A stretch of 64,000 bases of DNA, from contig CAJJDO010000030.1 in NCBI GenBank assembly GCA_905183005.1, forward strand, positions 379,598-443,597, written 5' to 3'. This document shows positions 51,715 through 63,811 of this stretch, piece after piece. The notes beneath the pieces are model-generated. The model saw nothing but the letters and a program-made list of their open reading frames with translations. It was not told the origin of the DNA and searched no databases. A program made the position numbers and the translations under genes. The stretch comes from Paramecium pentaurelia (lineage: Eukaryota > Ciliophora > Oligohymenophorea > Peniculida > Parameciidae). Positions within the stretch are counted from its first letter, which is position 1; each line of letters starts with the position of its first letter.

Positions 51715-52173
51715 ATGGACATAAGCGGATACCTATATGACAATTTACCATAATTATTAGAAAATCAAGAGGAATTCTAAGATGAATGTCCTCAATTCAT
51801 ATCTAAATTGAATTACAATAAATCCCTATTTAGAATTTAAAGTCCTGAACCTTCTATTCAAGGAGATTGTTTAACCAATGGAAACGATTAATCATATGAA
51901 ATTGCTTTAGGGGAATTTAAATTTCACACAGAAGAAAAAAATGGAAATTCTTAAGAATAATTAAAAGGTCCTTCAAAGAAAACTTCAAAGGCTAAGAAAC
52001 TTGACAACAAGAGAAAATAAAAAAATAGACCTTTATCAGAAGAAGAATTTGTAGACATAATGAAAAAGTTGGAATAATGTCAGTATGTGATTGGGATGAT
52101 AGATAACATGGTTATAATATTGAATGGATTTAAAAGCTAGTTACAATAATAGACTATGGATAGAACTTAATGA
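51715..52173 (+). CDS. Small acidic-basic-helix protein B, 152 aa
   Basis: Single frame of 153 codons. An acidic N-terminus, a basic centre (KKTSKAKKLDNKRKQKNRP) and a C-terminal amphipathic helix (VIGMIDNMVIILNGFKSQL) parallel the gene at 50506-50973. Sequence identity is low, but the I-D-N-(L/M)-x-x-I-L core is shared. A nuclear location is possible from the Lys cluster; the function is unknown. Confidence 0.6.
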
Positions 52174-52499
52174 TGATAATGTTTTATTTATTTTCAATAT
52201 CACCGATAATTTTGCTGTCTTCAAGACAGTTAAATCCCATTAATAGGGTAATATGATTAACCAATTAAATTATAAACGATATCAATATTTATCAAATGAA
52301 CATGAAAACGATTTTTAAAAGACCATAAATGATTATGGACACTATAAATAAATTAATCGGTGAAGCAAATCTCCTGGGCCATTGAGTTTATGGGAATTCA
52401 TTTTAAGGTATCCCTTTTAGTTTATCCAATCCTAAACTAACATACCACATAATAATAAAAAAAACATAAATTTCGAAATCTCTCAAGGGGGCTTTCCAT
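52174..52499. other. Intergenic with short dyad
   Basis: About 325 bases between convergent genes. A perfect 7-bp dyad, CTGTCTT-C-AAGACAG, lies near 52215-52229. No gene found. Confidence 0.45.
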
Positions 52500-54515
52500 T
52501 CATTGATAACACTAACTATATAAATTTGATATTTACATTCTAGATTTAGATAATCTACCAAGACTTTTGTATGGACTCATATTTTTGATTGGATTCACAT
52601 TAATTTTTGTTGTTTAAATATTAAATTAAGAAGCCAATTATTCTACTATTCTATCATTTTTAAGACCTAATCTTTATTAATATGACATCAATAACTAAAT
52701 TGCTTAATACACATAGCTTTGAATATTTTCATTTTATTTAATAAGGAATTCCTCTTCATTACTATTTTTCACATACAATTCACAAAAATTCTTAACTTCT
52801 GAATATGCTGGGATTTAAAAGGGTTTTTAATTAAGAAATTTTAATGAATCACAAAAGAATGAATTTTAATCATTAGAATATAAAAAGTTAAATAGATGAA
52901 TAAATCCTTAATATTCTGAATCATTAATATAATTTAAATTATTTAAACATTTAAAAATAGTAATAAGCTATTTTGTATAAAAAGGATAATAGAGTCTAAT
53001 AGAATTTTTCATTAAATTCCTTTATGGATCTAATTCTCTTATATGAGAATCTAATTTAAATTAAAATTAACTAAATCTTTATTCAATCATATGTGGTTTG
53101 AAATCCTTAAATAAAATTGCTTAAGGACTATCTCCAAATTTATTTTTACAAACTTAATAAAGAGGATACAATTCATTTACAATAAATTTAGTTAATGGAT
53201 TGTTACCTTTATAAGAATTCTCTCTTTTTTTTTAGAGTTGTCCCATAATTTAGTTCTATGATGCAATACAAGATTAAAGAGCTTGATCAAATATTAAAGC
53301 TTAATTATAAATACTTTATTCTTTATTAATAAATTGCCATTTTAAAAAGATAACATAAGCTGCTATGTGTGAATATAAAGTAATCTAATTACATTACCTC
53401 TCATTAGAATAGACTTCAAAAGAATTTTCAAAAAATTTAAATAAGCCTTACTAATAAGTGATTTATTGTTTCTATCTTCCACATTCAAAAAAAAAACTTC
53501 TATTTTAATAAATAAATTAACTATTTTTATTAAAAATATCAGAATTTTTTAAAAATGGTTTAAATTATTAATAAATTGTTTCTAAATCAGTTCCATATAA
53601 TGAATTAAAATATATTGTTAAATAAACTAACATCATTTGAGTATCCAATACAATACTACTTGGTTTGATTTTGTATAATAATTTCTATTAATCTATTGTT
53701 AAATTTAATTCAAATAATTTAGAAACATATAAATGTTCATATAATGAATATTCTTACAATAATATAATCATCTATTGAAAGGTGAATATTGTTAATTACT
53801 TATTCTAACGACTTAGAATTTAATTATTTTCTTTGATTTTTGTATACATATATTCAAGAATTCTTCTAACAAGAACTATATATGGATTAAGAGTAAGTTA
53901 TTTTAATAAGGGATCCTTTGTATTAAATTTCCTTTTACATTTATTTAAAGCACAATCTAATAATTTTTGACTATTATCTGTTACATATAAAGCACTATCC
54001 TTAAAATTAATAGCACCATTTAATAAATAAATCCAAAACATCATTTTTGCACTAACACAAAATTTTAGTTAATTTTTTTCAACTAATATATTCTCTTAAA
54101 ATATATCTTAAAATGCTTAAAATTATTGATTCATATTTGCCAAAGATGGGTCTTTGAAGTATAATTGTAAATGTGCAGGTAATATATCTAATGAAACAGG
54201 ATGATAAGGAAATTCTGATGGCAAAGCTGAATAAAATGACATTTCTTCTGGTGAAAGAATATTCAACAATTTTATAAAGAAAAATGAATCTTCAATTGAG
54301 CCATATCTTTATTGAGTTGTACGAAAACTATTATTCAAAATACCATTTTATTTGAATATAAGTTCATATAAATTTTGTTAAGATCTAAAAAATTCTTAGC
54401 CATATGAGTATTCTTTTTATTTTATAAGTTCATAACTCACATTCTGTAACCAAGACAGAAATTCATTGCTTGTTGCTTTTTATGCATATTTTAATTCATC
54501 TTCAAATTTGTTCAT
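52500..54515 (-). CDS. Intronless orphan protein, 671 aa
   Basis: A single frame of 672 codons with UGA-only stop. The product is mainly helical, with frequent Leu, Phe, Tyr and Gln and no charged coiled-coil pattern, signal or membrane segment (FLSWLQNVSYELIKQKEYSY; ALPSEFPYHPVSLDILPAHL). It could be an alpha-solenoid. The C-terminal tail is basic and Ser-rich (MSPYKSLGRLSKSRM). The lack of introns over 2 kb stands out here. Family not recognised. Confidence 0.65.
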
Positions 54516-54715
54516 AATTATTTATGTAATAAAATTAATTAGTATAAACTGAATAAAACATACAACAATAAACCTAATCTGATTATGAGCATCTCTCTCC
54601 TAAATATAATTAATTGAATTAATAAATTACATCTGTCAAAAATAAAAAATAACAATTGGTCAAAAAATTACAATAAGTTCATCGTCATTAGAAGATTTTT
54701 ACAGAATTTAATTTG

Positions 54716-55123
54716 ATGTATCACTAACCATCTTAAAAACTTATCTCTAGTCCTATTGAAGGTAGAGCTTTATTGAATAATTTAATATTTCCAAGCAATT
54801 CAAAAATGTTATTAAATCTTATAGATTTAAGACATGATCAAACTAAATAAAAAGAGAATTAATTCACAAATAGAAAAAGATTTTATGTCTAATCTAATAA
54901 AGAATTATAAATTTACAAAAATGAATAAAATTCATAAACCTAAAATGTTAAATTTTCATTAAATAAATAGATAAAAATTGTATAACAAGATTAAAATATA
55001 TCCTAATAATTCAAAAGAAGTAGATACATCTCTTTATAGATGTCTAGAACACAATGTTAATTATCAATAAATGGAACATAAAGTATTGTAACAAGCAGAG
55101 ATGTTACACCAAAAAAAAAATGA
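54716..55123 (+). CDS. Small basic Gln/Asn/Ser-rich protein, 135 aa
   Basis: Single frame of 136 codons, intronless. It contains KLISSPIEGRALLNNLIFPS near the start and many Lys/Gln/Ser residues after. No domain recognised. It is divergent from the 671-residue gene, with about 200 bp between the starts. Confidence 0.5.
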
Positions 55124-55635
55124 GTAATTTAACTTAATCTATAAAGTATTATTTTAATATAATAATCTAATTGTATTTTAATAATTATTTTCATTATATT
55201 CTCTATTTTTGAAAAAAGAAATATTTAAAATTTTAAATAAAGTTATAACATTTTTGGATTCCTCAATTTTATTATGATTTCATTTTGCATATGTATTTTG
55301 TATATGAAATTTATTCAAGTTAAATTCATATCTTGATTAATTTATAATTTATTATATAAATTGAATTTCTTAATTTTTGTAATTATCTTTATTTAATTCT
55401 AATTTATTTAAAGATATCTCTGATATTAAAGAAATAAATAAGATCTTTCTTTTATTATTTAATAAATTAATAAATAATAAGTCTTACTATTTTTGACTTA
55501 TCTAGATATAAAACAATACAATAAATACTGAATAAATAAAGAATATAATGATTTATATAAAATAGTAGATTAGTTATTTTTAATTGAAATAATATGTTAA
55601 AATTCATAACAGTAAGATTTATATTGATATTTGTT
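55124..55635. other. Intergenic, very AT-rich
   Basis: About 510 bases between convergent genes. Nothing recognisable. Confidence 0.45.
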
Positions 55636-57296
55636 TCACTTAATTGATTTATTGACTTAACTCTTAATTGTGTCATAATTCTAAATAATTATACTTAATT
55701 TTTAATTCATCTATTTATAACCAAATTCAGCTTAGACAGTTTTAATAAGTTTTTATAATGAACTATTAGGTAATTGTTTTCCTTAATAAAGTATTTAAAG
55801 TCTTTAGATTTCTTATTCTTCCAATTCAAGTATTTAATTATCCAAATTATTAATTTAGAGTGATTAATTAGATAATTTTTAACTTACATTATCTTATTTT
55901 GAATCAATTTATTGTTGTAATTCAAATGATTTTAAGGTATATTTTTATTTTCTCATATTTGATATAGAATTCATAACTTAAAATAGTTTCTTTTCATAAT
56001 TAACTCTATTTCCTTATTATTATTATTATTTAATTTAATTTTCTTTGATTTATAATTTCAAATTATCATTGTTAATTTCTAATTTAGCCTTTGATATAAG
56101 GAAGATTCTTGATTGATTATCAAGATAACATGGGAAATCAGCTTATGTCACACTTTCATTAATTTACATTAATAGTTTTACTATTATTATTATAGATCCT
56201 GATATTCTATGTATTATAAGTATATAAGTTACTAAATTTCTTCACTCTGCAATACTTATTTTAAGAACTCTGCTAAATCTTATTTGATTTATTTCTTAGT
56301 ATATTTAATATCTTGTAGCATATCTTCTTCTCTTTTTAATTAGGTTTAATTAAATTATAGTTATTGTTAATATTCCATATAAAATGTTTTAATTCTAGAT
56401 AATTCCATTTATTCATTTTAATCAATAGTTTAAAAATATTAATGTCTATCCCATTTTTTATTAGGATGTAATTTATCTTCTTGATGTAATGCTACTTATC
56501 TTTATTTATTATATTTTGATTTAATTTAATCAATTTCTTCACCTAATTTAGAAACATGATCTCTTAATTTACAATTTTCCATTCTTAATTTTTATAAGCT
56601 CATTTGATATTAATATATTTCTGAGCTATGTAATTTAATTTAATTTAATCTGCCTTCTATAATATAATTAAAATTGAATTATTATCTTTCCAAATTTTTA
56701 TGTTCTTCTTTATTGATTGTAATTTATGCTTAAGATTATCTAATTTAATTAGCAACAGCATGATAATCAACAATCTAATTAACACTTTTAAAAATTGAAG
56801 AAAGATTCTTAAAACTTTATAATACATTTGAAGTTGAATTATTTAATTCATGTTATGAGACAACTCTTTTTTATCTCATTTTATTAAATAATATTTGATT
56901 AACAAGTTTTTAATTAGTTTGTTTTGATATTTTTTCAGCAGTCCCATGAATTTTATCTTCAATAAAAGTTTCCTTTCTATCTGAATGATAAATTTAGAAT
57001 ATATTATGTATTAATTTTGAATTAATAGTTGGACTTGGGAAATGTGGATTATGATCTACTTCATCCTCAGCCAATTTACCTTATTGTAACATTTATTATA
57101 AATTAAACTTTTTTTAATGTTTTTTTGCTTTAAAGTAATTAAGATTAATAACTTCCATTTTTTCATCTTCTGATTGATTATCTTCTTCATCTGAATTTTA
57201 TTTAAAAATCATGGATTATTTCTTGAGTGGTGAACGTATTCTCTTTTGATTCAATTATTTACTACCTATATATAGAGAAGTAGACTTTGTGTTCAT
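55636..57296 (-). CDS. Long coiled-coil protein, 543 aa
   Basis: A 29-base intron (GTA...AAAG, near 56165-56193) joins two long exons to 544 codons. Residues 1-100 are basic and acidic low complexity (NSDEEDNQSEDEKMEV). From about 150 to the end it is nearly continuous coiled coil (YQMSLQKLRMENCKLRDHVS; NLDNQILELEEQEIQRLQI). No catalytic motif. It is likely a cytoskeletal, basal-body or ciliary structural protein. Its ATG is only 35 bp from the ATG of the sorting nexin. Confidence 0.75.
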
Positions 57297-57331
57297 TTTT
57301 GTATATAATTAATTTTATAATATAAAAACAA
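57297..57331. promoter_or_regulatory. 35-bp divergent spacer
   Basis: The entire space between two divergent start codons (57294-57296 minus, 57332-57334 plus). Any core promoter must overlap one or both 5' ends. It is AT-rich with no evident motif. Confidence 0.5.
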
Positions 57332-58691
57332 ATGAATTTATTAGAGGATTTAGAAAATAATGGGACTTAACAAATGGATTTATTAAATTTTGAGTATGAT
57401 ATAAATTTATTATTAGTCATTAAGCTAATGTAATACCTAATGTTGATTTTTATAATGCAATTGTGGTTAATGAATTTATGAATAATCGTATTGTAGAAGT
57501 TAAAGATGGAGAAGTAGTTAAAGAGGGATACATAACTAAATACAAATTATATCTAGTAAGAACAAAAAAGTAAGGAGGAGAATGGGAAACTGAAGTATCA
57601 AGGAGATTTAGTGATTTTGAGTGGTTATATTAGGAATTGATTAATAAATATGGAGGATACATAATTCCTGCTATTCCTGAAAAACATTTACTTACTAAAG
57701 TCAATTTAGCTAGTTATGAAGTAAATTTATGAGATTTAAAATTTAAAAAATTAGTTCTCCGAAAAGAGAAGGAAAGACCTTTAACAATTTCTTTAAAGAA
57801 TACTTCATCATCATCATCTACGATATGTACCAGAATTAAGAATATTTATTGAAGATAAAGAAAAAGTATTTATAAAAATAATATATTAGTTTATTTCTCT
57901 TTTAAAAGGTGAATTAGAATAAAATAAAACTATTGAATAAAAATGTGATAATTTATTATAATCAGTCAAGACTTTATGGAATAGTAGTACATTAACAACC
58001 AAAGGGTAAGATCCAGCAAAAATGTTTGATGGAAGTGAAAAAGATTTAACTTATGATGAAACATTACTTTTATCATTATCTATGAAAGGTACCAAGTTAA
58101 AAACTGTTGTTGAGGAACATGTTATAACATTGAGAGAAGAAGCTAAAACATTAAATGATTAAAATGAAGCTTTGTATTCTTGGAGTATTAAAAATATATT
58201 AAATTATTAGATGGTTTAGGATCTGCAAGTGAAGATGATATTTCATAATTTAAATAGTTGAAGTATAATAATGAAATCAGATAAAGAAAAATTAATAGAG
58301 AAATTGAAGATATTGATAGAAAATTTATACCTAAATTATAAAATTGTTTATTTGAAATTGAGTGGGCATTAACTGCTTGTAAAAGAAGAAGAAATTTATA
58401 ATAATAATTATTGATTGATTAATAAAGAATAGAATAACTTAAAATGTAATATACAGATAATTCTAGCAGAGTATTTATTATTATTATTCATAGAGAGATT
58501 TAGAAATGGATGTACTCAAAACTAAATATTAAAAAAACAAAGATAGAAGCGATAAAATGTCTATTATTATGTAGGATGAATTATTGAGTTTCATCACAGA
58601 AATGAAACAATAATTAAAAGCAATTATAGAAGAATGGAGATCTATTATGAAGATTTTATCAAAAAATATTATTGAAGATGATAATGAATGA
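57332..58691 (+). CDS. Sorting nexin with PX domain, 409 aa
   Basis: Six exons with introns of 23, 34, 24, 26 and 23 bases give 410 codons. The PX domain covers about residues 25-150: VSRRFSDFEWLYQELINKYG, IIPAIPEKHLL and, across the 34-base intron, SEKRRKDLQQFLQRILHHHH with LRYVPELRIFIED. The R-R-F-S-D-F and P-x-x-P-x-K motifs are the phosphoinositide-binding hallmarks. The C-terminal 230 residues are helical, consistent with a BAR-like dimerisation domain. Role: PI3P-dependent endosomal sorting. Confidence 0.9.
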
Positions 58692-59338
58692 ATTAATTTA
58701 ATACTATATTAGCATAAAACATTATTTTGAGTATTAACATAAATATTATTAAATCTCAATTTTTAGAATTAAAATTTGTAGGTTATTTCTATTTATGTTA
58801 TATATCTAAATGTTTAAGATATAATTATTATGGGTAATCATTATTCTTAATAATTTTAAATTAGACACCAAAATAATATCAAGGATAAACAATACTTATA
58901 TCTTTAATCATACATAAAATTAAATTTAGCAGCAAAATTATATATAAATATTTATATTAAAAGAACCCTTGTAATTGTGAAGTTTTAGAAGTAAAAACAA
59001 ATAATTAATAGTTTAATTTAAGAAATTATTCAATATATTATATCAGAATTATATTATACAATAGTATTACATAAATCTGTTAATATTGTATATTCTCAAA
59101 TACAAATTTAACATTCTCTTATTATTAAGTTCTAGTTAAATAATATCATAGAAATAAGAATATTAAGAATAGTAGAAGTATATTAATATTTTTAGAATTT
59201 GATCTAATATTGTTATTTAAAGATTACTTTTGATTAATGTACATAATTGTATATCTATTGAACGTAAATGGATGAGCTGAGAGTGATATGTTACTATAAG
59301 GAATAAAATTAAAATTTTATAAAATGAATTGTTCATTA
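58692..59338. other. Intergenic, AT-rich
   Basis: About 650 bases between convergent genes. No supported feature. Confidence 0.45.
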
Positions 59339-60571
59339 TCAATGACAAAAGAATTTGTGATGCAAAGCTTCGTGACAACTGATTCTTTTATCGGGATCAA
59401 TTTCAAGCATTTTTTATAATAAATCTCTTAATAATGGATCAAGTATCAATTCCCTTAATGGTTTTTGATTTTCGACTTTAGCAATGCTCTCTTTGGTTGT
59501 ATGTTCTTAAGGCCAAATGTAGTATTTCCCATTTGTAGAATTTTTTGTGAAACATTATTTCAATGATCCTTTAACATTGCTGGCCATCCAATAAGGGAAG
59601 TTTTGATCAGTGATTTTTTCAACCAAAGCCATATGTTCATACTCATTTTTTCTTGTTTAAAATAGTAAGTGTCCTAAAAGATTTTAAATTCTTCTTTCTT
59701 ACCTAAATACATTTCAGCGATGATACAGGCAATCCCCCAAACATCACTTTTATGATTCCATTCACTACATTACAACTATACCTCAGGAGCTCTATATTGA
59801 CGTGTATTAATAATACAATCATGTCCTTCATTATCAAATACTGCTCCACCAAGGTCTATGATCTTAATTCTGTCATCCTGTGGTAGATATCTAATTAAGA
59901 ATATAAATATTATATATATACAAATCTGATTATCCTTTTTTCAATTTATAATTTTTACTAAAAAGTATGTTCTCTGGTTTTAAATCAGTATGAACAATTT
60001 TTAAATCATGTAATTAACCAATATACTTTAATAATTATTTACTAATGCTTTTTATTAAAGTCATTGGAATTCCATGATTTTTATTTAATTTCATCAATTC
60101 ATATAGACTTGGTCCTAACTAAAATTAAATGATGGTATATAATTACCCTCTCAAATACCATACAATAATATCCTCTATGATGAAAACATTCATACAATTC
60201 AACAAAGTATCTATTAAGTCCTTTTCTTTTTAAATGAAACAAAACATCTGCTTCTGATTGAGCACTCTCAACATGATTACGTCTGACAATTTTCAAAGCA
60301 TATGTTTTTGAATTTCTTCTTTTGACTTTCAAGACTCTTCCAAATGTACCATCAAAAATATGTCTCTTTACCTTATATTCTCGAATATATTCGCCTCTTC
60401 TATATTTGTAATGTTAATCATCATCACTTGAAGAGCTTCCATTAGATTCATTATCAGTCACAATAGAAGAAGTGGTAGTAGAACTATAAATATGTTAATT
60501 TTAGATTCTTACTATTTTTATTTGCGATTTGAACGTCTGTTTGAGCGTCTACGTGATTCTTTTGAAGACAT
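59339..60571 (-). CDS. LAMMER (CLK-type) dual-specificity kinase, 371 aa
   Basis: Five exons with introns of 29, 28, 31 and 29 bases give exactly 372 codons. After an Arg/Ser start (SRRRSNRRSNRK) come the glycine loop DGTFGRVLKV, ALKIVRR, LKIVHTDLKPENILF, IIDLGGAVF, INTRQYRAPEVQ, WGIACIIAEMYLG and the family signature EYEHMALVEKI in place of EHLAMMERI. HTDLKPEN instead of HRDLKPEN and a DLG motif are typical for CLK kinases. These phosphorylate SR splicing factors in the nucleus. All catalytic residues are present. Confidence 0.92.
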
Positions 60572-60887
60572 GTTTAATATATATTTTAATATTTTTAATA
60601 ATGAAATTTTAATTTTTATATAAATTTGGAATTGAAACATAAAAAACTTTCCAGTCTTTTCTAAATAATCATTGAATTGATTAATTTAAATTTATGAATT
60701 CAATATTTATATCTATCTTATTTTTTTATAAATATCTTTAAATAATGATAATTTTTAAATAATGTATGATAGATATGCTTGTAAATTCAATTACATATTA
60801 GTTTTATCAAGTTCCATATTATCAAATAAATAAAATTATAAACAAAATAAATTTGTATTTATATGTCTAAAATTAGTTTATTGTCAT
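60572..60887. other. Intergenic, AT-rich
   Basis: About 315 bases upstream of the LAMMER kinase gene and downstream of the aquaporin stop. Nothing recognisable. Confidence 0.5.
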
Positions 60888-61755
60888 TCAATATTTCAAA
60901 CCAGCCTTTATTTATTTTTCATAACAATCCTTGTATAATATTCTAATCAATGTTAATGAAACAAAAGCTCCAACAAAAGGTAAACCAGCATAAATCCATA
61001 AATTCCAAAATCTAGCCCAATGACCATCTTTACAACATTCAAAAAATACTAATCTTTTTGCTTAATCATTATATTTACCCCATAGCAATAGCTGGATTCA
61101 GACTGCTCTTAGCTACATAACTTAGAGTTCTACCAACTCCATATAATCCACTAATTATAATACTATGTTCTAATCTATCACTTGTGAAATCCATTAAATC
61201 ATCATATTAAAAAAGAAAACCAGCAGTAAGAATAAGTGTACCTAAGATTTCTCCAATAATAACTGCAAAATATTCTTCAAATGTAGTTTATGACAAATAT
61301 GGAACTTCATTGACACTATTAAATAATCTATAAATATTTTACTAATTCTTAAAGCATAAGAAACCAAGCATACTAGCCAAAAATGCTCCTCCAAATTAAC
61401 TAGCAATAGCAACTGATACCCACAAACCTTTATCATTACCAGATAAAACTGTAGTAATTGCAGGATTAAATGAACATTTCTGATTTTGAGCAACCAATAT
61501 CAACATACCATAAGCACAACTGAAAACAAAGAGATTATTACTTAAATTATTTTAATTATTTTACTTGCTAGCATATATTGAAAATGTTAACATGAATGTA
61601 CCTAAGAATTCAAACCAGAAAATATAGACAGTTTCTTTTTTCATTTGTCCTACCTTTGTTTAAGGCATTCCATCTACTTCCCATTTGATTGGTTTGTTTT
61701 ATTATTTAATTTCTTGATTTACTAAATCACTATAGTTTTGTTATTATTCTTCCAT
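60888..61755 (-). CDS. Aquaporin / MIP channel, 280 aa
   Basis: One 25-base intron (about 61055-61079, GTA...AAAG) immediately after the second NPA repairs the frame: 281 codons. Six hydrophobic helices, and the two pore motifs SFNPAITT and SLNPAIAM, identify the major intrinsic protein family. FWFEFLGTFMLTFSIYAS and VIIGEILGTLILTAGFLF are the helices with the conserved Glu. It transports water or small solutes through a cell or vacuole membrane. Ciliate MIPs may serve the contractile vacuole, which is inference here. Confidence 0.92.
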
Positions 61756-61930
61756 TAATCAATAATTATTTTAATTAGATGAATTCTATATACAACTTAA
61801 AAATTCTCTTAATATGATTAAGGAGAATGTTAAATTTAAATCAAAAACATATTAGAATTGAAGAATTTGTAATTGATTTAGTTGAATTATAGATTATAAT
61901 GATAATATAAATTAATATAAGATTTTATTG

Positions 61931-63714
61931 ATGGATCAAATAAGTAATAAGGAACTTTTGAAAAAGATCAATATACAATTAAAATCAGCAGTTACAGTTT
62001 ATGCAAAAATTCAAATAGTAAATTATTTACTCAATTCAACTTCTGAGTTTATAGACATGTAAAAAAGGAGGCTAATTTTAGGTTTGGATAGACAAGTTCA
62101 ATGAAGATGATTACTTAATATTTGAAAGAAGCTTTGAAATGTATTTAAGCTAATGAAGAGCTTGTAGATAAAATATTTATGTTGTTGTTGAAAATGAATT
62201 TAAATGATGAAATGCTTAAGGAATCTGATATGGGATATTTGTTAATCAAAATAAAAGATAAAAAATTATTAGATGATTAAAGAGTAAATATAAATGATTA
62301 AATACTATAAAAATGGTTGAAAATTAAGACAAGATATAGAAATACTCTTGAAGAGTTAAAAAAAAACAATAATTAAAAGGATAAATATGAGGAACGCAAA
62401 AAAAAAGTGAAAAGAAATTAATCATCAAGTTCAAATGAATCATAAAACAAAAAGAAAAAAAATAAAAAGAAAAATGTTCGGTATGTTTTAAGTATTGAAA
62501 TTATTAGTTTTGCAAGAGATGACATTCTAATGAATTATAAATATTTTAAAAGAGATGATGAACCTAATCTAAGAGGAATGACTCTAGAGGAAGTAATCGC
62601 TTTTCAAAAATAATATGCAGGTGAATTAAGAAGATAATATTAAATTAATGGTTATGATATAAAGCATAGAGAATCTATGATGGAAGGATAAGAACATAAA
62701 TTATAATTAGATAATATCTAATAAATGATTGAATAAATTTAGTTTATTAAACCTTTGAGTAAGTTATTAAAAATTATTAGAATTATGCTCAACCTTCTTT
62801 TCATCTTTTGATACCAATTTCTAAGAAACTCAAAAATAATAAATGAGAACTGAATCCAAAATGTCAGCATTCTATACCAGAGATGTAAATATTTCTATAA
62901 ATTTTAATCTCTAGTAGATTCCTGATCAACCAGGGTATAATGAAATATCTAATACTTAAATTGGAATATAACCAAAAATCATATATCTTGATCCTCCAAA
63001 GAAAGAAGATCTTATGTTTATGGTTCAAATCATATGCAATCGAGGATTCTCAGAATTAGAAGAAAAACATAAGAATGCAAATAAAAAATAAGTCAAAGGC
63101 ATTTTGAAGAAACCAAAAGAGGAACAATCCAATTAAAAGGATGTCATGTTGAATTAAGCAAAGCAAGATCTCTAACCTAAAATGTAGCAATTGGTTCAAA
63201 TGGTTGAGTAGAAATAAAACCATAGCCAAGAAAGTATTCGTAAGAATATTAATTTATTTAAGTCACTTTATTACATGATATTATATAAAAATTAAAGGAA
63301 ATTGGTGAGGAATAATATATAAAAAATTTTAAATCATTCCTTGAAACTAAGTTGAATGACAAACAATCAATTATAACTGAATAAGAACGCATTAAATCTC
63401 AATAAGAATAATAGAGAATTCGAATTGAATAATTATAAAGCATTAATCCAGTTCAGGCTCAAAGATTAAGAGCATACAAAACCAAAAATTGTCACAATTT
63501 TCATTCCTCTATAGGATGTACAAGAGGAGATAATTGCAATTTCATCCATGACTCTCGCTACCCTGGAAGACCTGCTCCAATTCTTCAATATCCCAATTTC
63601 CTAAACAAAACCCTCTATCCTTAACCTATTATGCAATTAATTATTCCTCCTCTGCTCTAATAGCTAAATCCTGCCTTTCTACTAGGAAGGTTAAAAAAGT
63701 ACGATAGTTTATGA
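61931..63714 (+). CDS. PNUTS (PPP1R10)-like PP1 regulatory subunit, about 562 aa
   Basis: Introns 62059-62081 (23), 62481-62507 (27), 62759-62780 (22) and 63240-63262 (23) give 563 codons. A further in-frame 30-base intron at 62885-62914 is possible. The layout matches PNUTS: an N-terminal TFIIS-type helical bundle (LKEALKCIQANEELVDKIFM), a Lys-rich linker, a PP1-docking RVxF motif KNVRF (residues 173-177) formed across the 27-base intron, and a C-terminal CCCH zinc finger C489-x8-C498-x5-C504-x3-H508 followed by PGRPAP. PNUTS targets PP1 to RNA polymerase II and helps transcription termination. The alternative is two genes, ending at 62811 and starting at 62843. Confidence 0.8.
62481..62507 (+). 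other. 27-base intron that assembles an RVxF motif
   Basis: It begins GTATGT and ends TTAG. Its length is a multiple of three and it contains no in-frame TGA. Spliced, the junction reads K-N-V-R-F-A. Unspliced, it reads K-N-V-R-Y-V-L-S. Confidence 0.6.
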
Positions 63715-63811
63715 GTTGATATTTATTAAAATACATTTAATATGCTAATTTAAACTTGAATCAACATCCTATACAAAAAAACAATTTAATGCATTCTGAC
63801 AATTAAATTTA

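Noticed and set aside
60888..61755. Apparent frameshift after the second NPA of the aquaporin (four G in a row)
   Set aside because: A 25-base GTA...AAAG intron at about 61055-61079 restores the frame and the total length, so no error need be assumed.
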